A stretch of 64,000 nt of DNA from Brachybacterium sp. P6-10-X1 (GTDB lineage Bacteria; Actinomycetota; Actinomycetes; Actinomycetales; Dermabacteraceae): the NCBI RefSeq assembly GCF_001969445.1, contig NZ_CP017297.1, forward strand, positions 3,596,001-3,660,000. The letters are read 5' to 3'. Positions within the stretch are counted from its first letter, which is position 1. Every line of letters starts with the position of its first letter. The translations under genes were made by a program, and so were the position numbers. This document shows, piece by piece, positions 43,576-52,340 of the stretch. The notes below the pieces were generated by a model that saw only the letters and a program-made list of their open reading frames with translations, made no database searches and was not told the origin of the DNA.

Positions 43576-44574
43576 ATGTCGATCTCCGCCGTCGCCCGGG
43601 AAGCGGGCGTCTCGACGTCGACGGTCTCCCGCTTCGTGAAGGGGGAGCTCCGGCTGAGCGGGGAGACCGAGGCGCGCATCCGCGAGGCCATGACGGCCAC
43701 GGGGTTCTCGATCCCGCGCCGCAGGGTGCAGCACCTGGCGCTGGTCATCCCCGAGCTGTCGAACCCGTACTTCGCGCAGCTGACGCAGGCCGTCACGGAT
43801 GCCGCGCACCATCGTGACCTGGAGGTCTCCGTCCTGGTCTCCGACGGGCTCGAGGCCCGCGAGCGCAAGATCGTCTCCCAGTGCGCCCGCGGCGGCGGGC
43901 TGGGGGCCGAGGCCCTCGTGTTCGTCTCGATGACCGGGAGCGGGGCGCTGCTGGCCGACGTCCCCGACGACTTCCCGTTCGTGACCGTGGACGAACGACT
44001 GGACGGAGAGCTCGCCGAGCACCGCTCGTTCGTCGGGGCCGACAACTTCGAAGGCGCCTATCAGGCGACGACCTTCCTGCTCAGCCGGGGACACCGGCGC
44101 ATCGCGCATGTCGCCGGCCCGGGGCGCCTCGGCTCGGCGCGCGATCGGCTGCGCGGATACCTGCGTGCGGTCCGTGACGCCGGGCTCGAGGTCGACCCGC
44201 AGCTGGTGCTCGAGGGGACGTACTCGGAGCCCTTCGGCGCCCATGCCCTCTCCCGGATCCTCCGCCTCGAGGATCGGCCCACCGCCGTCTTCGCGGCCAG
44301 CGATGTCGTCGCGGTCGGGATGGCTGCGGCCGCGCCGATGCACGGCATCCGCATACCGGAGGACCTCTCGCTGGTCGGCTTCGACGGCATCGAGCAGAGC
44401 TCCTGGGTCACCCCGCGCCTCAGCACGGTCGTCCAGCCCCTCGGGGAGCTCGCGCGCCATGCGCTGGATCTCCTCGATGCCGCCCACGACCGCGCAGAGC
44501 CGGCAGCGCATGTCCTGCCGATGGAGCTGAGGATCGCGGAATCGGTCGCCGGGCCGCCGTCGTCAGCGACCTGA
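43576..44574 (+). CDS. LacI-family transcriptional regulator
   Basis: 332-aa LacI/GalR regulator. The helix-turn-helix starts almost at the N-terminus (ISAVAREAGVSTSTVSRFVKG) and the sensor domain shows LALVIPELSNPYFAQLTQAV, GHRRIAHVAGP, AVFAASDVVAVGMAAA and PEDLSLVGFDGIE. GGAAGGGG precedes ATG 43576 by 7 nt. Divergent from the four-gene operon with the 19-bp palindromic operator between. Its last 12 bp overlap the 3' end of the convergent M20 gene. Confidence 0.94.
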   Translation: MSISAVAREAGVSTSTVSRFVKGELRLSGETEARIREAMTATGFSIPRRRVQHLALVIPELSNPYFAQLTQAVTDAAHHRDLEVSVLVSDGLEARERKIVSQCARGGGLGAEALVFVSMTGSGALLADVPDDFPFVTVDERLDGELAEHRSFVGADNFEGAYQATTFLLSRGHRRIAHVAGPGRLGSARDRLRGYLRAVRDAGLEVDPQLVLEGTYSEPFGAHALSRILRLEDRPTAVFAASDVVAVGMAAAAPMHGIRIPEDLSLVGFDGIEQSSWVTPRLSTVVQPLGELARHALDLLDAAHDRAEPAAHVLPMELRIAESVAGPPSSAT

Positions 44575-45630
44575 GAGCAGCACCCGTTCGAACAGGTCCG
44601 CGGCCTTCGTGAGCTGGGCGAGTTCGAGTCGCTCGTCGACGGAGTGCATCTGCCTCGGAGCTCCCGGCCCCCAGACGACGATCGGCACGTCCGGGCGGAA
44701 CCCTTGCAGCACGGAGCCGTCGGTGAAGTAGGTGACCGGTGCAGGATCGAGGGGCGCGGGCAGCGAGCGGACGAAGGGATCCACGAGATCCGTGCGCAGC
44801 GCCGCGAGATCGAGGATCGTCTCGACCTCGTCGATGCCGTCGATCCGCCGCCAATGCTCGAGCAGGGGAGCCGAATCGGCGACGGTTCGCTGATCCAGGG
44901 TCGCTGTTGCTGCGGCGGGAACGATGTTCGTGGCGTCGCCGCCGTGGAACGTGCCGATCGAGGCGGTCTCCGTGCCGAGCACCTCGTCGTGGCGCAGGGG
45001 CGCGGTCTCCAGCGCGGGGCCCAGTGCTGCGGCGAGTCGGAGCACGGCGTTGAGACCGCGCTCCGGGGCGGAACCGTGCGCCGCCCGGCCTCGGGCGATC
45101 AGCCGGAGCCAGCATGCTCCGCGGTGGCTGCATCGCACGCTCAGGTTCGTCGCCTCCGGGATGATGATTCCGGTCAGATCGAGGGTCGCGATCACGTCGC
45201 CGGTGCGCTGGGCGCCGAGCGATCCGATCTCCTCATCGGCGGTGAGGAGCAGGTGCCCGCCGGCGCCGTGGGTCGCTGCTCCGATCAGCGCGACGGTTGC
45301 TGCGGCGAGCCCGCCCTTCATGTCCACGGAGCCCCGCCCGTGCAGGTGGACATCGTCGTGCTCCCCGCCGAGCGGGTCCCGTGACCACTGCTGCGCATCG
45401 CCCACCGGAACGGTGTCCGTATGGCAGGCGAACAGGGGCGCAGGGACGTCCGGGCCGACGGAGATCAGGGTCCACGGGCGGTCCTCGCCGCCGGTGCTGA
45501 TCCGAGCCGCGGGCACCTGGTCGCGGATCAGGCCGGCGGTATGCTGCTGGACGGCTCGCATCCCGTCGCTGTCGTTCGACGGGCTGGGGAGGCGGATCAG
45601 ATCCGATGTGAGGGCGACGGGGTCGATCAA
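44563..45630 (-). CDS. M20-family metallopeptidase/deacylase
   Basis: 355-aa zinc hydrolase of the M20/ArgE/DapE/CPG2 family. Metal and catalytic residues: H70-T-D72 (ACHTDTVP), D103 (GSVDMKGG), the general base pair E133-E134 (ADEEIGS) and the dimerisation-domain His in GRAAHGSAPERG. A C-terminal MHSVDERL supplies the last metal His. Start is TTG at 45630 with GGGAGG about 5 nt upstream. DapE, ArgE or amino-acid deacylase specificity cannot be decided. No signal peptide. Monocistronic; convergent with the LacI gene. Confidence 0.9.
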   Translation of the reverse strand: MIDPVALTSDLIRLPSPSNDSDGMRAVQQHTAGLIRDQVPAARISTGGEDRPWTLISVGPDVPAPLFACHTDTVPVGDAQQWSRDPLGGEHDDVHLHGRGSVDMKGGLAAATVALIGAATHGAGGHLLLTADEEIGSLGAQRTGDVIATLDLTGIIIPEATNLSVRCSHRGACWLRLIARGRAAHGSAPERGLNAVLRLAAALGPALETAPLRHDEVLGTETASIGTFHGGDATNIVPAAATATLDQRTVADSAPLLEHWRRIDGIDEVETILDLAALRTDLVDPFVRSLPAPLDPAPVTYFTDGSVLQGFRPDVPIVVWGPGAPRQMHSVDERLELAQLTKAADLFERVLLSGR

Positions 45631-45907
45631 TGGTGCCTCCCGGGGTGAGGGATGGAGGGCTCTGCGGTGCGGCGTGGGGACCGTCGCACGGAGCGAGCGT
45701 ACCGCTGTGCCGGGGCGTCGTTCCGGGTGAACACTGGCCGGGGCTCGAGGTCGAGCTGGGGGCGGCAGGGGCCCCGCTCATCGTGGCAGCGACCAGGTCG
45801 CGTGGACGACCTCGACCATGCGGCGCCTGCGAGAGCGAGGGCCGGCATCATGCGCTCGGCACCCCGGTAGATTCCGCCGTCGAAAGCACAGTTGCTGCAG
45901 GTCTGCT
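45631..45907. other. gene-free spacer between the M20 and IclR genes
   Basis: 277 bp with only Arg/Pro-rich shadow frames on both strands. A short TCSNCAFDGGIYRG-like string is seen on the minus strand directly after the IclR stop, but it has no continuing coding pattern. No gene is called. Confidence 0.5.
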
Positions 45908-46666
45908 TCATCCGAGCCGGGCCGCCAGCGCGGCGGCCGCGTTCCGCACCTCGTACCCCAGCGACGTGGTGTCCTCGAAGGTCTGGCTGTGGGACGGACC
46001 GGCGACCTGGACAGCTGCCAGGCAGGCACCGCTCGGGGACAGCACCGGGGCGGCGACCGCGGTGGTGCCGATGACCCGTTCGTCGCGAGAGAGGGTCCAT
46101 CCTGTCGCCCGGACGGCCTCGAGTTCGCGATGGAAGTCTCCCAGGGTGACCGTCGTGCCATCTGCGCGCGTGAACGCATCCTTCCCCTTGAAGACTTCGT
46201 CGAGCTCCGACGGCTCCAAGTACGCGGCAAGCGCTTTGCCGGCCCCGAGGTAGAGGGGGAGGCGCTCTCCCAGCGGCAGCACGTATCGAAGCGGATCTGT
46301 GCCCTCGACCCGCGCCACGGCAGCGCGTGAGATGCCGGCGCGGACGAACACGGAGGACGTCAGCCCGGTGGCGTCGGCGAGCTGCTGCAGGATGACCGGA
46401 GCTGCCAGGGCCACGCGGCTCGTCGTCAGATAGGCATGGGCGCCGAAGAGCATCGCCACGCCCGTGCGGTAGCCCGAAGCGTCGTGTTCGACCCGTCCGC
46501 GGCCCTCGAGGACCGTGAGGATCCGCTGCGTGGTCGCCACGTGCAGATCTGCTTCCCGTGCGACCTCGCTCAGGCGCAGTGGCGTCCCGCTGCGCTCCAG
46601 GACCTCGAGCACGTCGATGGCGCGCTCCAGCGAACGCATCGTGCTCGGACGCTTCTCCTCGTTCAC
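45908..46666 (-). CDS. IclR-family transcriptional regulator
   Basis: 252-aa IclR regulator. The N-terminal winged helix (about residues 10-65, RSLERAIDVLEVLERSGTPLRLSEVAREADLHVATTQRIL) precedes the ligand domain (ADATGLTSSVFVRAG, LPLYLGAGKALAAYL, WTLSRDERVIGTTAVAAPV). The GTG at 46666 is chosen because GGGAGG lies 7 nt upstream; the longer frame to 46858 crosses the promoter and operator of the divergent operon. It is divergent from the TctB-A-C operon and an IclR-like palindrome lies over that promoter, so it is the probable regulator. Confidence 0.9.
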   Translation of the reverse strand: MNEEKRPSTMRSLERAIDVLEVLERSGTPLRLSEVAREADLHVATTQRILTVLEGRGRVEHDASGYRTGVAMLFGAHAYLTTSRVALAAPVILQQLADATGLTSSVFVRAGISRAAVARVEGTDPLRYVLPLGERLPLYLGAGKALAAYLEPSELDEVFKGKDAFTRADGTTVTLGDFHRELEAVRATGWTLSRDERVIGTTAVAAPVLSPSGACLAAVQVAGPSHSQTFEDTTSLGYEVRNAAAALAARLG

Positions 46667-46741
46667 GCTCTCGCCTCCCTGCATCTGCTCATCGTGGAGC
46701 GTTCCGGCGTCGTGCCGTGCTCGCCACGCGGGCGGGATCTG

Positions 46742-46803
46742 TTGACAAGGTGTCGGCGCCCACCCATACTCATTCAGAGCCTGATAGACCTTATCACAGA
46801 ATG
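46742..46803 (+). promoter_or_regulatory. promoter and IclR operator of the tct operon
   Basis: TTGACA (46742-46747), 17 bp, CATACT (46765-46770). Directly downstream is a nested inverted repeat: CATTC (46771-46775) with GAATG (46799-46803), enclosing TGATA (46782-46786) with TATCA (46792-46796). Binding there would block transcription just past the start site. Confidence 0.65.
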
Positions 46804-47388
46804 AGACTCGCAATGATGCAGCCATCGACTCACGAGTCGCCTCCGTCGACTCCGCCACCGGGCTCGGAACGGACTGCGGAGGCGCGCAGGAGGGGGCGGT
46901 CGCGCTTGTCCGCGATCGTCGCCGCGATCATCGCGTGCGTAGGCGTGACGACGATCGTCGGATCGCTCCCGCTCGGCTACTGGACCGCGCTGGGGCCCGG
47001 GCCCGGATTCTTCCCGCTCTGGCTCGGCATCCTGCTGGCCATGCTCGGCGTGGCCTGGGCCGTGACCGAGGTGCGCTCCTGGCGCGCCGGCGTCTCCTCT
47101 CGGCCCGCCTCCGCGGAGGAGGAGCCGCCGGAGTACTCCCTGCCCACCGCCGCCGCGATCGTGGCCAGCCTGGTGATCCTCGCGGCCTGCCTCGAGGTGC
47201 TCGGCTACCAGCTGAGCATGCTGTTCTTCCTTCTCTTCCACCTGCTGGTGCTCGGCAAGCGCGGTCTGCTGCTCTCGGCCGTGATCGCCGTGACGGGCAG
47301 CTTCGGAGTGTTCATGGTCTTCACCCTGCTGCTCGGTGTGCCGCTGCCGGCGTCGTCGATCCCGCTGCTGCGCGGAGTGGGGCTCTGA
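46801..47388 (+). CDS. tripartite tricarboxylate transporter, small membrane subunit (TctB family)
   Basis: 195-aa membrane protein with a disordered N-terminus and four hydrophobic segments (AIVAAIIACVGVTTIVGSLP; GPGFFPLWLGILLAMLGVAW; AAAIVASLVILAACLEVLGY; SAVIAVTGSFGVFMVFTLLL). GPGFFPLWLG is the TctB hallmark. ATG 46801 is taken as start; ATGs at 46813 and 46816 are alternatives, and none has a good ribosome-binding site. First gene of the tct operon, 1 bp before the TctA gene. Confidence 0.88.
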   Translation: MRLAMMQPSTHESPPSTPPPGSERTAEARRRGRSRLSAIVAAIIACVGVTTIVGSLPLGYWTALGPGPGFFPLWLGILLAMLGVAWAVTEVRSWRAGVSSRPASAEEEPPEYSLPTAAAIVASLVILAACLEVLGYQLSMLFFLLFHLLVLGKRGLLLSAVIAVTGSFGVFMVFTLLLGVPLPASSIPLLRGVGL

Positions 47389-47389
47389 C

Positions 47390-48895
47390 ATGGATACTCT
47401 GCCCGCACTCATGGACGGGTTCGCAGCGGCCCTGTCCCCACACAACCTGCTGTTCGCCCTGATCGGCTGCATCCTCGGCACCATCCTGGGCCTGCTGCCG
47501 GGCATCGGCTCGACCGCCGGCATGGCGATCCTGATCCCGCTGACCATGGCGATGGACCCCGCTGGTGCCATCATCATGCTCGCCGCCATCTTCTACGGAG
47601 GAGCCTACGGCGGCACCATCACCAGCGTCCTGCTGAACATCCCCGGCGAGGGAGAATCCGCGATCACCGCGATCGACGGCTGCGAGATGACCAAGCGCGG
47701 CCGCGCCGGCGTCGCCCTGACCACCGCCGGCATCGGCTCCTTCATCGGCGGCACCACCGCCACCATCGGCTTGGTCGTCGCCGCCGAGCCGCTGGCCAGA
47801 CTCGGTCTGCGGGTAGGACCACCGGAGTTCTTCTCCCTGGTGCTGATCGGGCTGGCGCTGCTGGTCGGGCTCGTCGGCCGCTCCGTGCTCAAGGGCATGA
47901 TCTCCGCGGCCATCGGCCTGCTGATCGCCATGGTGGGCATCGACCCGGTCGCGGGGCTGCCCCGATTCACCTTCGGCCAGGCCCACTTCTTCGACGGCAT
48001 CAGCTACATCCCCGTCCTGGTCGGAATCTTCGGCCTGGGGGAGCTGCTGGCCAGCGCCGGCGGTGCGTCGGCCCGTCCCAAGGCCCCTTCGCTGCGCGAG
48101 CTCATCCCCTCCCGCGCGGACTTCCGCCGCAGCGCCCCCACCATCGCCCGCGGCACCGCGATCGGCGGCATCATCGGCCTGATCCCCGGTGTCAGCTCGG
48201 CGATCTCCTCCCTGCTCGCCTACAGCGCCGAGCGGAAGATCTCCAAGCACGGCAAGGAGTTCGGCAAGGGAGCCATCGAGGGCGTCGCCGCCCCGGAGAC
48301 CGCGAACAACGCCCACAGCAATGCCTCCTTCGTGCCGCTGTTCACCCTCGGCATCCCCGCCTCCCCGGCGATCGCCGTGCTAATGGGCGCGTTCTTGCAG
48401 AACGGTCTCACCCCGGGCCCACGCCTGTTCGTCGAGGCACCGGACCTGGTCTGGACGGTGATCGCCAGCTTGTTCGTGGGCAATCTGCTGCTGCTGGTGC
48501 TGAACGTGCCGCTGGTGGGGGTGTGGACCCGCATCCTCGCGATCCCGTACTCGGTGCTGCGGGCGATCATCTTCGCCTTCATCGTGATCGGCTCCTACGC
48601 CGTCAACAACAGCGTCATCGACATCTACGTCATGGTGTTCTTCGGCGTCGTCGGATTCGTGTTCCGCCAGGTCAACGTCCCCGTCGCCCCGCTGGTGCTC
48701 ACCCTGATCCTGGGTCCCTTCATCGAGAGCGCACTGCGCGAATCCCTGCAGATCTCCCAGGGCGACTTCGGGATCTTCCTGGACCGGCCCCTGTCGCTGG
48801 TCTTCCTCATCATCGCCGCCGCCATCCTCCTCGCCTCGATCCTCGGCGCCGGTCTGAAGAGAAGGGCAGAGCTGCCCGTCGACGCCGAGGTCTGA
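47390..48895 (+). CDS. tripartite tricarboxylate transporter permease (TctA family)
   Basis: 501-aa large permease with about 12 helices. Hallmarks: GTILGLLPGIGSTAGMAILIPLT, YGGAYGGTITSVLLNIPGE and ETANNAHSNASFVPLFTLGIP (substrate pathway). ATG 47390 follows the TctB stop by 1 bp. With TctB and the TctC binding protein it imports carboxylates by a secondary mechanism driven by a cation gradient. Expected substrates are di- or tricarboxylates or aromatic-derived acids. Confidence 0.95.
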   Translation: MDTLPALMDGFAAALSPHNLLFALIGCILGTILGLLPGIGSTAGMAILIPLTMAMDPAGAIIMLAAIFYGGAYGGTITSVLLNIPGEGESAITAIDGCEMTKRGRAGVALTTAGIGSFIGGTTATIGLVVAAEPLARLGLRVGPPEFFSLVLIGLALLVGLVGRSVLKGMISAAIGLLIAMVGIDPVAGLPRFTFGQAHFFDGISYIPVLVGIFGLGELLASAGGASARPKAPSLRELIPSRADFRRSAPTIARGTAIGGIIGLIPGVSSAISSLLAYSAERKISKHGKEFGKGAIEGVAAPETANNAHSNASFVPLFTLGIPASPAIAVLMGAFLQNGLTPGPRLFVEAPDLVWTVIASLFVGNLLLLVLNVPLVGVWTRILAIPYSVLRAIIFAFIVIGSYAVNNSVIDIYVMVFFGVVGFVFRQVNVPVAPLVLTLILGPFIESALRESLQISQGDFGIFLDRPLSLVFLIIAAAILLASILGAGLKRRAELPVDAEV

Positions 48896-48938
48896 GGCGG
48901 CTCGCCCCTGCAGTACCCACCCTGAAAGGAAACGTTCC

Positions 48939-49985
48939 ATGTCCTCCACACCCCGCATCTCGCGCCGCGCCCTCGCCGCTCCGGCGCTCGGTCTCACCGC
49001 GACCCTGCTGTTCTCCGGCTGCGCCAACGTCGGCGGCGGCTCAGGCGGCTCCGGCGGCTCCAGCGATTCCGGCGGCGGCGCGAGCGTCGACTACCCGACG
49101 GGGCCCATCACGCTGGTGGTCGGCTTCTCCGCCGGCGGCTCCACCGACACCGGGGCGCGGCTGATGGCCACCGCGCTCGAGGAGAAGCTCGGCACCTCGT
49201 TCACCGTCGTCAACAAGCCCGGGGCCAACTCGCAGCTGGCCTACACCGAGCTCACGCAGTCCGAGCCCGACGGCTACACCATGAGCACGATCAACTTCCC
49301 CTCCGCCATCATGACCGTGATCGACGAGAGCCGCGGCGCCACCTACACCCGGGAGGACTTCGCACCGGTCGCCCTGCAGGTCATCGACCCCACCGCCATC
49401 GCGGTCGCACCCGACAGCGACATCGAGACCCCCGAGGACCTGATCGCCGCCGCCGAGGCCGCTCCCGGTGAGCTGCGCGCCACCACCACCGGTGTGGCCA
49501 GCAACGAGCACTTCGCGCTCGCGATGCTGGAGAAGGCGACGGGCGCGAAGATCGCGCCGGTCCACTTCGCCGACGGCGCCTCCGCCGCGACCACCGCCTT
49601 CCTGGGCGGGAACACCGAACTGCTGCTCGCCAACATCAGCGATCTCCAGTCCCTGCAGGAATCCGGCGAACTGCGGATCATCGGCGTGATGGACGAGGAG
49701 CGCAGCGACTTCGTCCCCGACGTTCCCACCTTCGCCGAGGCCGGGATCGATGTCTCCCTGTCCTCCTCGCGTGGCTATGCCTTCCCTGCCGGCACCCCCG
49801 ACGAGGTCATCACCACGGTCTCCGACGCCATGGGAGAGGTCATGGCGACACCCGAGTTCGAGGAGAAGATGACCCAGCAGGGCCTCGCCCCCGCGTACAA
49901 GGACAGCGAGGAGTACGCCGAGTACTGGACCGAGACCCAGGCACTCTTCGAGGAGCTGTACCCGCTGGTCCGTGAGGCGAAGTGA
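48939..49985 (+). CDS. tripartite tricarboxylate transporter substrate-binding lipoprotein (TctC/Bug family)
   Basis: 348-aa binding protein. The signal ends in LLFSGCANVGG (lipobox) and a Gly/Ser linker follows. The Bug domain shows ITLVVGFSAGGSTDTGARLMA (carboxylate-binding loop), VVNKPGANSQLAYTELTQSEPDGYT and FSSRGYAFPAGTP-like sequence. AAAGGAAA precedes ATG 48939. It captures the acid outside and hands it to TctA-B. Stop overlaps the next start by 1 nt (TGATG). Confidence 0.95.
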   Translation: MSSTPRISRRALAAPALGLTATLLFSGCANVGGGSGGSGGSSDSGGGASVDYPTGPITLVVGFSAGGSTDTGARLMATALEEKLGTSFTVVNKPGANSQLAYTELTQSEPDGYTMSTINFPSAIMTVIDESRGATYTREDFAPVALQVIDPTAIAVAPDSDIETPEDLIAAAEAAPGELRATTTGVASNEHFALAMLEKATGAKIAPVHFADGASAATTAFLGGNTELLLANISDLQSLQESGELRIIGVMDEERSDFVPDVPTFAEAGIDVSLSSSRGYAFPAGTPDEVITTVSDAMGEVMATPEFEEKMTQQGLAPAYKDSEEYAEYWTETQALFEELYPLVREAK

Positions 49986-50692
49986 TGACCGGCGCCACAG
50001 TCTCCTCTCCGACCGACGCCCCCGCACCCGCTGCTCCCGTCCCCGGCGGGCGGCTCGCCGGCGCAGCGCCCGACAGGCCCGCCCCCACCCTGGTGGAGCG
50101 GTTCCGTCGGCTGCCGTCCGCGAACATCGCCGACGCGATGGGCCGCCTGGGCGCCATGGACCCCGGCATCAAGCCCGCCTGGCCGGGGGCGACCATGGTG
50201 GGCCCCGCCTTCACCGTCTGGACCCGTCCCGGTGACAATCGCGGCATCCACGAGGCACTGCAGCAGGTGCGCCCCGGCGACGTGATCGTCGTCAACGGCG
50301 GCGGGGACCAGGCCCGCGCCCTGATCGGCGAGCTGGTCGCCGGCCGCGCCAAGATCCGCGCTGTCGGCGGCTTCGTGATCGACGGTGCCGTCCGCGACGC
50401 GGAGGGCCTGGCCGAGTACGACATGCCGGTCTTCGCTCGCTCCCGCACCCCCTCCGGCCCCTACAAGGACGGACCCTTCGCGCTGTCCATCGACATCGCG
50501 GTGGGCGGAGTCGCGGTCCATCCCGGCGACATCGTGGTCGGGGACCCCGACGGCGTGGTCGTCGTCCCCCTCCAATCCGCCGAGGCCATCGCCGAGGCCG
50601 CCGAGGCCAAGCAGGCCAAGGAGCTCGCCACTCGGGAGTGGATCGACCAGTCGCTGACTGCCGCGACCGACGGCGCGGAGGTGCGGTCATGA
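49985..50692 (+). CDS. RraA-like 4-hydroxy-4-methyl-2-oxoglutarate (HMG) aldolase family protein
   Basis: 235-aa RraA/HMG-aldolase-like protein. Diagnostic motif GGFVIDGAVRDAEGL with the metal-binding Asp and Arg, and NGGGDQARALIGELVAGRA around the active site. Such enzymes cleave HMG or carboxy-hydroxyadipate into pyruvate plus a keto acid; others only bind RNase E. In an organism with a Tct importer and dehydrogenase beside it, an aldolase role is more likely. The ATG at 49985 overlaps the TctC stop (TGATG); a GTG 3 nt earlier is the alternative. Stop overlaps the Usp gene by 4 nt. Confidence 0.88.
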   Translation: MTGATVSSPTDAPAPAAPVPGGRLAGAAPDRPAPTLVERFRRLPSANIADAMGRLGAMDPGIKPAWPGATMVGPAFTVWTRPGDNRGIHEALQQVRPGDVIVVNGGGDQARALIGELVAGRAKIRAVGGFVIDGAVRDAEGLAEYDMPVFARSRTPSGPYKDGPFALSIDIAVGGVAVHPGDIVVGDPDGVVVVPLQSAEAIAEAAEAKQAKELATREWIDQSLTAATDGAEVRS

Positions 50693-51084
50693 CGGTGCTC
50701 GCCGGATTCACGCCCACCGAGGCCGGACTCCTCGTCGTCGACGCCGCGCGCGCGGAGGCGCAGCGACGACGCAGTCCGCTGCTGATCCTGAACTCCGCGA
50801 CCGGCTCCGCCTGCGCCGACCGGGGCCTGGCGACCGCGGCGGACCTGCACCGGCTGCGCGAACACGTCGCCGAGGCCGGGATCGACGCCGAGGTCCGGCA
50901 GATCACCCAGGCCGTCACCGCGTCGGAGTCACTGATCCACACCGCCGAGGAGATCTCGGCGGAGATCGTCGTGATCGGCCTGCGCCAGCGCACCCGCACC
51001 GGCAAGTTCCTCATGGGCAGCGTGGCTCAGGACGTCCTGCTCCACGCCCCCTGCGACGTGCTCGCCCTCCGCCTGCCTTTCTGA
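50689..51084 (+). CDS. universal stress protein (UspA family)
   Basis: 131-aa single-domain UspA protein. VLAGFTPTEAGLLVVDAA is the first strand and helix, and the ATP-binding motif G-2x-G-9x-G(S) appears as GLRQRTRTGKFLMGSVAQDVLLHAPCDVLAL. ATGA overlap with the RraA gene. Usp proteins bind ATP and tune metabolism under stress; inside tct operons it probably modulates the importer or pathway. Confidence 0.9.
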   Translation: MTVLAGFTPTEAGLLVVDAARAEAQRRRSPLLILNSATGSACADRGLATAADLHRLREHVAEAGIDAEVRQITQAVTASESLIHTAEEISAEIVVIGLRQRTRTGKFLMGSVAQDVLLHAPCDVLALRLPF

Positions 51085-51120
51085 CCGCTCCCACACCCAC
51101 TGCATCGCAAAGGACCCTTC

Positions 51121-51963
51121 ATGCCCGCAGCCAGCACCCCGCACACCCCGGACACCGACGCCGCTGCCACACCGACGACCATCGCCATCCTCGGACTCGG
51201 GGAGGTGGGCCGCATCTACGGCGCCGCGCTCGCCGCCGCCGGGCACGAGGTGCTCGGCTACGACCCGTACAGCACAGGCGCGGTCGAAGGACTCACCGTC
51301 CTGGACGATCTCGAGGCAGCGGTGGAGCGCGCTGACATGGTGTTCACGCTGACCCCGGCATCCGTGGGGCTCTCTGTGGCGCGGGAGGCCGCACCGGCAC
51401 TGCGCCCCGGGACCCTGTATGCCGACTTCACCTCCGCCGCGCCCGCCGCGAAGCAGGAGCTGACCGGTGTGTTCGCGTGCGTACCGGGGGTGCGGCCGGC
51501 GGACGTGGCGATCCTGGGGCCCGTCGTGCAGCTGGGAGCGGGCACGCCGCTGATGACCGCCGGCCCGGGCGCACGGGCCCTTGCGCCGATCCTGCGCACG
51601 CTCGGCGCGGACGTGCAGGTGGTGGAGGGGGAGATCGGTGCCGCCATGGGGCACAAGCTGGTGCGCAGCGTGTTCATGAAGAGCCTCGCCGCCGCTGTCA
51701 CCGAGGCGGTGCGCGCCGGCCGTGCTGCCGGGCACGAGGAGTGGATCCGAGGGCAGATCGCCCGCGAGCTCTCCGGCGACGGGCAGGGGACGATCGATCG
51801 CTTCCTGCGCGGCAGCGTCCTGCACGCCGCCCGCCGCCATCAGGAGATGGAGTCCGTGGCCGGCTATCTCGACGACCTCGGTGTGACCCCGACGATGTCC
51901 CGCGCAGCGGCGGAGGTGCACCGGGCACTGCAGGACGAGTCAGCGCCCGCACAGACCGGGTGA
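51121..51963 (+). CDS. NAD(P)-dependent beta-hydroxyacid dehydrogenase (3-hydroxyisobutyrate dehydrogenase family)
   Basis: 280-aa dehydrogenase. The cofactor motif is ILGLGEVGRIYGAAL (about residues 22-36). The substrate motif region reads YADFTSAAPAAKQEL instead of the common DxSTxxP. The catalytic Lys region is GHKLVRSVFMKSLAAAVTE, with Lys near residue 180 as in the family. The C-terminal domain HQEMESVAGYLDDLGVTPTMSRAAAEVHR is NAD_binding_11-like. AAAGGA precedes ATG 51121. Last gene of the tct operon; it probably oxidises or reduces the imported hydroxyacid before or after the aldolase step. Confidence 0.88.
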   Translation: MPAASTPHTPDTDAAATPTTIAILGLGEVGRIYGAALAAAGHEVLGYDPYSTGAVEGLTVLDDLEAAVERADMVFTLTPASVGLSVAREAAPALRPGTLYADFTSAAPAAKQELTGVFACVPGVRPADVAILGPVVQLGAGTPLMTAGPGARALAPILRTLGADVQVVEGEIGAAMGHKLVRSVFMKSLAAAVTEAVRAGRAAGHEEWIRGQIARELSGDGQGTIDRFLRGSVLHAARRHQEMESVAGYLDDLGVTPTMSRAAAEVHRALQDESAPAQTG

Positions 51964-52340
51964 CCGTGCCCGGCGCGGACGGCAGACGCCTGCCCCGCAG
52001 CCTGTTCACGGTGATGCCTCCCGAGTGGGGAACTCTACCCATTCCCTGCGTCGGTCCACGAATCTGCTGTGAATGCGAGGACGACGTAGGCGACTGCACG
52101 ACATTCAAGGGTGACGACGTGGACCACAACAGCAGCCGAATCTGGCCGATCAGTGCCATGCAGACGCGCCCCTGATCCGCTGCGGCGTCGAGTGGGGTGG
52201 AGTTCCTTGGAGGGATGTAGCGCGGTGGCCGCGTCCATGTCCGGGACGATCACGGAACCACCGCGCTGCACCACAATGCGGGACTCAATCGGGCGACCGA
52301 CTCGACGACTCCGGTCCGTTTTTGCGCGCGCATCGACCCA
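51964..52340. other. gene-free stretch at the edge of the accessory region, includes one inverted-repeat arm
   Basis: 377 bp with no convincing gene. It contains the 52225-52289 arm of an inverted repeat whose partner is at 53043-53108. Composition is less GC-rich than the preceding operon. Confidence 0.6.
52225..52289 (+). repeat. 65-bp dispersed inverted repeat, arm 1
   Basis: Matches the reverse complement of 53043-53108 at about 56 of 64 aligned positions with one 1-nt gap. Both arms read partly as GRVHVRDDHG, hinting at a shared, decayed coding origin. No transposase is recognised between the arms. Confidence 0.75.
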
